NCBI RefSeq assembly: GCF_042652925.1
Contig: NZ_JBHSHC010000052.1
Span: 38,209-102,208 of the forward strand
Source of the DNA: Effusibacillus consociatus
Lineage (GTDB): Bacteria; Bacillota; Bacilli; Tumebacillales; Effusibacillaceae
DNA: 64,000 bases
Direction of reading: 5' to 3'
Position 1 is the stretch's first letter. Each line of letters opens with the position of its first letter. The notes beneath the pieces are model-generated. The model was not told the origin of the DNA, ran no database searches, and saw only the letters and a list, made by a program, of their open reading frames with translations. Positions 60,947 to 64,000 of the stretch are shown here, one piece after another. The position numbers and the translations under genes are program-made.

Positions 60947-61141
60947 GTGAAACAAATTATGGGGTGGATCGGTCAAGCACGGTCTAACGTGAAAACGATC
61001 TTCGGTATGCCTGACTATCAAAAATATCTTGAGCACCATAAGTCCACCCATCCGGACCAGCCTCCCATGTCCGAAAAAGAATATTATATGTATGCATTAA
61101 AAAATCGGTTTGACAGCGGAACAGTAAACCGCTGCTGCTAA
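60947..61141 (+). CDS. YbdD/YjiX-family small protein (CstA partner)
   Basis: A 64-residue protein with FGMPDYQKYLEHHKSTHPDQP, MSEKEYYMYALKNRFDSG and a terminal Cys-Cys, the YbdD/YjiX pattern. In many bacteria this small protein lies directly after cstA/btsT; its mechanism is not established. GTG start, six bases after cstA. Confidence 0.85.
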   Translation: MKQIMGWIGQARSNVKTIFGMPDYQKYLEHHKSTHPDQPPMSEKEYYMYALKNRFDSGTVNRCC

Positions 61142-61147
61142 CACATG

Positions 61148-61196
61148 AACCACTCGTTTCTCCACGTTGTCTTCGTGGAGAAACGAGTGGTTTTTT
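61148..61196 (+). terminator. Strong terminator of the cstA operon
   Basis: AACCACTCGTTTCTCCACG and CGTGGAGAAACGAGTGGTT form a perfect 19-bp stem with a seven-base loop, followed by T. Confidence 0.9.
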
Positions 61197-61248
61197 ACAT
61201 GCATGCTCTTCCTTGTCCCGAGAACAATAGCAAAGAAGGGGTGGGAAT

Positions 61249-61938
61249 ATGCGGGAAAACGAACTTTTTGATCCACAACTTCTTGTGAAATGGGAACAAC
61301 AACTGTGTGCCGCGGAACATCCCGTGGCCATTACAGGCGCCGGAATTTCCGTTGCCAGCGGACTGCCCACTATATCTGGAGAATGGAAGGGAATTGAATT
61401 ACGAGATTTTTTTACGTTGGAGATGTTTTTCAATTCAACCGAAGAGTTTTATCAATATTATCGTCATATGCAATCTCACTGGAAAGAAGCGAAACCGAAT
61501 CCGGCCCACATTGCGCTGGCGCAAAATGGAATGCGTGTTATAACGCAAAATATTGACGGGCTTCACCAGAGGGCTGGGAGCAAGCATGTTCTGGAGATGC
61601 ACGGAAACCTGCTTGAACTTGTCTGTGTCGGATGCAAATCGATTTTTTCATCCGATCTGATCGATACGGCAGCAATTCCAAAGTGTCCATCCTGTAAGGA
61701 TTTGCTTAAGCCAAACATTGTTCTGGTGGGAGAGGAGGTGTTTCATTATGGAACGGCGGTTGATTGGGTGGGCAGGGCCGATTTATTATTGATTGTGGGA
61801 ACTCGGCTGGAAATGTCTCCATGCCGAGAGCTTCCCGAAATTGTAAAACGGAACGGGGCCCCGATTGTTTGGATTAATCGCCGGTCGGAAGAGATACTGC
61901 CGTTTTTGCTGAATGAACAAATACAAAAAAACCTTTGA
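61249..61938 (+). CDS. Sir2-family NAD-dependent deacylase
   Basis: A 229-residue sirtuin with GAGISVASGLPT (NAD loop), TQNIDGLHQRAG, the catalytic His in LEMHGNL, and four zinc cysteines (CVGC and CPSC). PNIVLVGEEVF and LLIVGTRLEMSPC complete the fold. It removes acyl groups from lysines using NAD. GGGGTGGG precedes the ATG. Single gene. Confidence 0.9.
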   Translation: MRENELFDPQLLVKWEQQLCAAEHPVAITGAGISVASGLPTISGEWKGIELRDFFTLEMFFNSTEEFYQYYRHMQSHWKEAKPNPAHIALAQNGMRVITQNIDGLHQRAGSKHVLEMHGNLLELVCVGCKSIFSSDLIDTAAIPKCPSCKDLLKPNIVLVGEEVFHYGTAVDWVGRADLLLIVGTRLEMSPCRELPEIVKRNGAPIVWINRRSEEILPFLLNEQIQKNL

Positions 61939-61958
61939 CCACTTGCAAAGGTCAAAGG
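61926..61958. terminator. Bidirectional terminator between the sirtuin and the small membrane protein gene
   Basis: CCTTTGACC (61932-61940) pairs with GGTCAAAGG (61950-61958). An A-run on the left acts as a T-run for the minus-strand gene. Confidence 0.8.
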
Positions 61959-61983
61959 TGTTTGTGGCTCCGCTATGTACGTG

Positions 61984-62154
61984 CTACCAACGGGATTCCG
62001 GGCCGGAAGTAATGAATGCAATTGCCAAAAATGCACCCGCGATCCCGACAAATATGGTTGCAAGAGCTGCAGCGCTTTCCGCATGAGCAAGTAGTAGGGA
62101 GAATAGAGCGAAGACGGCACACATGATGCTGATACCCAAATAATAACGAAACAC
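61984..62154 (-). CDS. 56-residue two-helix membrane protein
   Basis: The GTG at 62154 follows AGGAGGAG at the ideal distance. The peptide has two hydrophobic segments (YYLGISIMCAVFALFSLLLA and ATIFVGIAGAFLAIAFI) with a short turn. A strong terminator lies behind it. Family unknown. Likely a small membrane protein with its own promoter. Confidence 0.65.
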   Translation of the reverse strand: MFRYYLGISIMCAVFALFSLLLAHAESAAALATIFVGIAGAFLAIAFITSGPESRW

Positions 62155-62259
62155 GGAATCTCCTCCTGTTCGGAACAATTCTACATTACATAGTACCACT
62201 ATTTTTCTAGAGTATGCAACAATTGTCACAAATCTGCCAAGAAAAAAGAGGTAAATGTT

Positions 62260-63089
62260 ATGATCGACTTAGCACTGGGATTTTTGGGAAGTTTGGGAAT
62301 TGCCGGGTTGGCATATAGAAAGCGATCGTTGTCAGGATCAGGCATGCTTGCGGCTATATTGGTAGGAACCGTACTTTACTACTGCGGGAACCTCGCCTGG
62401 TTTGGAACGTTAATCTCTTTCTTTATTTCATCATCATTACTGACCAAATGGAAGCAAAAAACAAAAGAAAAAGTCGAAGAAAGTTATGAAAAGACGGGAA
62501 GAAGAGATGCAGGCCAGGTGCTTGCAAACGGCGGCATAGGAGTGCTGTTATGTGTCGGAAATTATCTGTGGCCACATCCCCTCTGGTGGAGCGCCTATAT
62601 TGGCGTAATGGCTGCTGTTAACGCGGATACCTGGGCAACCGAAATCGGCGGCCTCAGCCGTAAACCTCCGCGGTCTATCCTTACGGGGAAAAAAGTTCCC
62701 GCCGGAACATCAGGGGGCATTTCTTCATTGGGATTGAGCGCCTCTATGCTGGGAGGATTGTTTATCGGAACGCCTGGATTCTACTATCGTTCGCTCCTCC
62801 TGAGGCAGATAATAGAGTGTCGGTTCATTCAATCCTGGATTGGAGGCTGTTGCTGATTGCCACAGTGGCCGGAACTGCAGGTTCCTTATTTGATTCACTG
62901 CTTGGCGCACGCTGGCAGGTGATGTACCGCTGCTCTATCTGCGGGAAAGAAGCGGAACGACGTATTCACTGTGACCTCCCCACGAGAAAGTCACGCGGGT
63001 TTCGGATTCTTACAAACGATGTAGTGAATCTGGTCAGTTCGGTTGCGGGTGGTATGGTTGCATTGGGGATAGGCGTTTGGCTTCGGTAA
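62260..63089 (+). pseudogene. DUF92 family membrane protein, frameshifted
   Basis: Frame one runs from ATG 62260 to 62856 and contains the DUF92 features NADTWATEIGGLSRKPPRSI and GTSGGISSLGLSASMLGGL, then reads into nonsense. The rest of the family (LLLIATVAGTAGSLFDSLLG, QVMYRCSICGKEAERRIHC, GFRILTNDVVNLVSSVAGG) is in the second frame and ends at 63089. The change occurs at about 62765-62815. A single-base indel would restore a protein of about 275 residues, the normal size of DUF92 (a multi-helix membrane protein; phytol kinase-like relatives). Real mutation and sequencing error cannot be told apart here. Confidence 0.8.
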
Positions 63090-63135
63090 TGTTCTCAACA
63101 AGTCAAATTTTATGTTAAGATTTTTTGAAGAATGA

Positions 63136-63807
63136 ATTGAAATTACTCCTGATCAACTGATAATGGAAGCCGCGCAAGCAGGAAAACATATCTTCTGCGA
63201 GAAGCCGATCAGTTTCGATATTGATAATACGAAGCAAGCTTTGGAAGTTGTAAAAGAAACAGGAGTCAAGCTGCAAGTTGGATTCAATCGTCGGTTTGAC
63301 CATAACTTTTGAGAGTTCGGCGAGATGATCGATGCCGGCCAAATCGGAGATCCGCACATTATAGAGATCACCTCCAGAGATCCCAATCCTCCGGCGAAAG
63401 AATATGTCAAAGTGTCCGGCGGGATTTTTATCGATATGTCCATACATGATTTTGATATGGCAAGGTATTTATCCGGAAGCGATGTAGAAGAAGTGTACGT
63501 GCAGGGTGCTGTTTTGGTCGATCCGGTGTTCGGGGAATTAGGGGATATTGATACGGCGATTACCACATAGAAATTTAAAAATGGCGCAATCGGGGTTATT
63601 GATAATAGCAGACAAGCGGTTTATGGATATGATCAGAGAGTTGAAGTATTCGGTTCAAAGGGCTGTGTTACGGTAAATAACGATCATCCCAATTCAGCGC
63701 AATTATCTACTGCAGAAGGAGTATATCAAGATAAACCAAAATATTTCTTCCTTGAAAGGTATCAAGAGGCATATATAGAGGAAATTAAGGACCTGAAATA
63801 TTCATAG
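63136..63807 (+). pseudogene. Decayed Gfo/Idh/MocA oxidoreductase (inositol 2-dehydrogenase-like)
   Basis: One frame keeps recognisable sequence (QAGKHIFCEKPIS with the catalytic EKP lysine, GFNRRFDHNF, then SGGIFIDMSIHDFDMARYLSG with the conserved HD-x-D) but is interrupted by in-frame TGA at 63310 and TAG at 63568. It lacks its NAD-binding N-terminus and the last 20-30 residues. It resembles IolG-type inositol dehydrogenases. No iol genes accompany it. A relic. Confidence 0.8.
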
Positions 63808-64000
63808 GTGCTTAGAACGATTGGGTGAAATGGAAGATTTTGTGATATTCTACCGTATTTGTGAAACGATCAGTCTGCTCGGTATCAGAGAGTAGCCACC
63901 TACTCTCTTTGAGTATGGATATTAATTCAATATTTAGATAAATATGGATATTGAATGACATACGTATCCGTTGGATCAATGAGCATTTTTTTTAAATGTC
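63808..64000. other. Terminal non-coding stretch
   Basis: No gene recognised. The only structure is AGAGAGTAG and CTACTCTCT (63887-63908), a nine-base-pair hairpin with four-base loop, a possible weak terminator. AT-rich to the window end. Confidence 0.5.

Overview
The window comes from the chromosome of an endospore-forming Firmicute, most likely an Alicyclobacillaceae-type Bacilli such as Effusibacillus or Tumebacillus. That placement is inferred from gene content and style and has not been tested against a database. Supporting signs are strong Shine-Dalgarno sites with frequent TTG and GTG starts, a spoIIA-sigF locus, a spoVA operon, spmAB, GerW/YtfJ, several sporulation D,D-carboxypeptidases, and FMN and TPP riboswitches. 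From about 19.4 to 49.6 kb the gene order follows the classical Bacillus segment dacF-spoIIAA-spoIIAB-sigF-spoVA-lysA-rib-scpAB-dacB-spmAB-rluB-resABCDE, with local insertions.

Region 1 (1-17.1 kb) is accessory and is probably a surface or spore glycosylation island. It starts with the tail of a DUF268-like protein and a family 10 (fucosyltransferase-type) glycosyltransferase. A tightly packed eight-gene operon (2022-16466) follows. It encodes four large TPR plus family 2 glycosyltransferases (one with a degenerate catalytic domain, one with two GT2 modules), a CgeB-like glycosyltransferase, two tandem paralogous GT2 enzymes with a C-terminal Rossmann-like domain, and a beta-helix protein fused to two CbxX/SpoVK-type AAA+ domains. 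The operon is bracketed by two proteins that share a C-terminal DUF6385-like domain. One is divergent and carries perfect-style 12-residue NLTAAC repeats. The other is convergent and Lys-rich. These two are the obvious candidate acceptors.

Region 2 (17.4-19.3 kb) is a two-gene signalling module: an RsbT-like ATPase overlapping a histidine kinase fused to an RsbR-type STAS domain.

Region 3 (19.4-31.1 kb) is the sporulation core: dacF, spoIIAA-AB-sigF behind an excellent sigma-H promoter, spoVAC-AD-AE-AEa behind a sigma-G-like promoter, a probable spoVAF stub, lysA with a striking palindrome in its leader, and a second D,D-carboxypeptidase on the minus strand. A HTH-TPR regulator and a coenzyme A disulfide reductase are inserted between dacF and spoIIAA.

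Region 4 (31.2-49.6 kb) carries ribD-ribE-ribBA-ribH under an FMN riboswitch, an MFS exporter, a spermidine-synthase-like protein, an M50 protease, scpAB, DUF2953, ytfJ, dacB, spmAB, an RluB-type pseudouridine synthase and resABCDE (cytochrome c biogenesis plus the redox two-component system).

Region 5 (49.7-64 kb) is mixed: a YhcN/YlaJ lipoprotein, a 54-residue ORF, a CoA-binding protein, thiE-thiS-thiG under a TPP riboswitch, an IS110-type transposase with a frameshift, a metallo-hydrolase, a LytS-LytR two-component system next to a CstA transporter and its YbdD-type partner (a likely pyruvate-sensing and uptake unit), a sirtuin, a frameshifted DUF92 gene and a decayed inositol dehydrogenase-like pseudogene. 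Pseudogenes and IS remnants concentrate after 53.6 kb. No rRNA, tRNA or CRISPR array was recognised.
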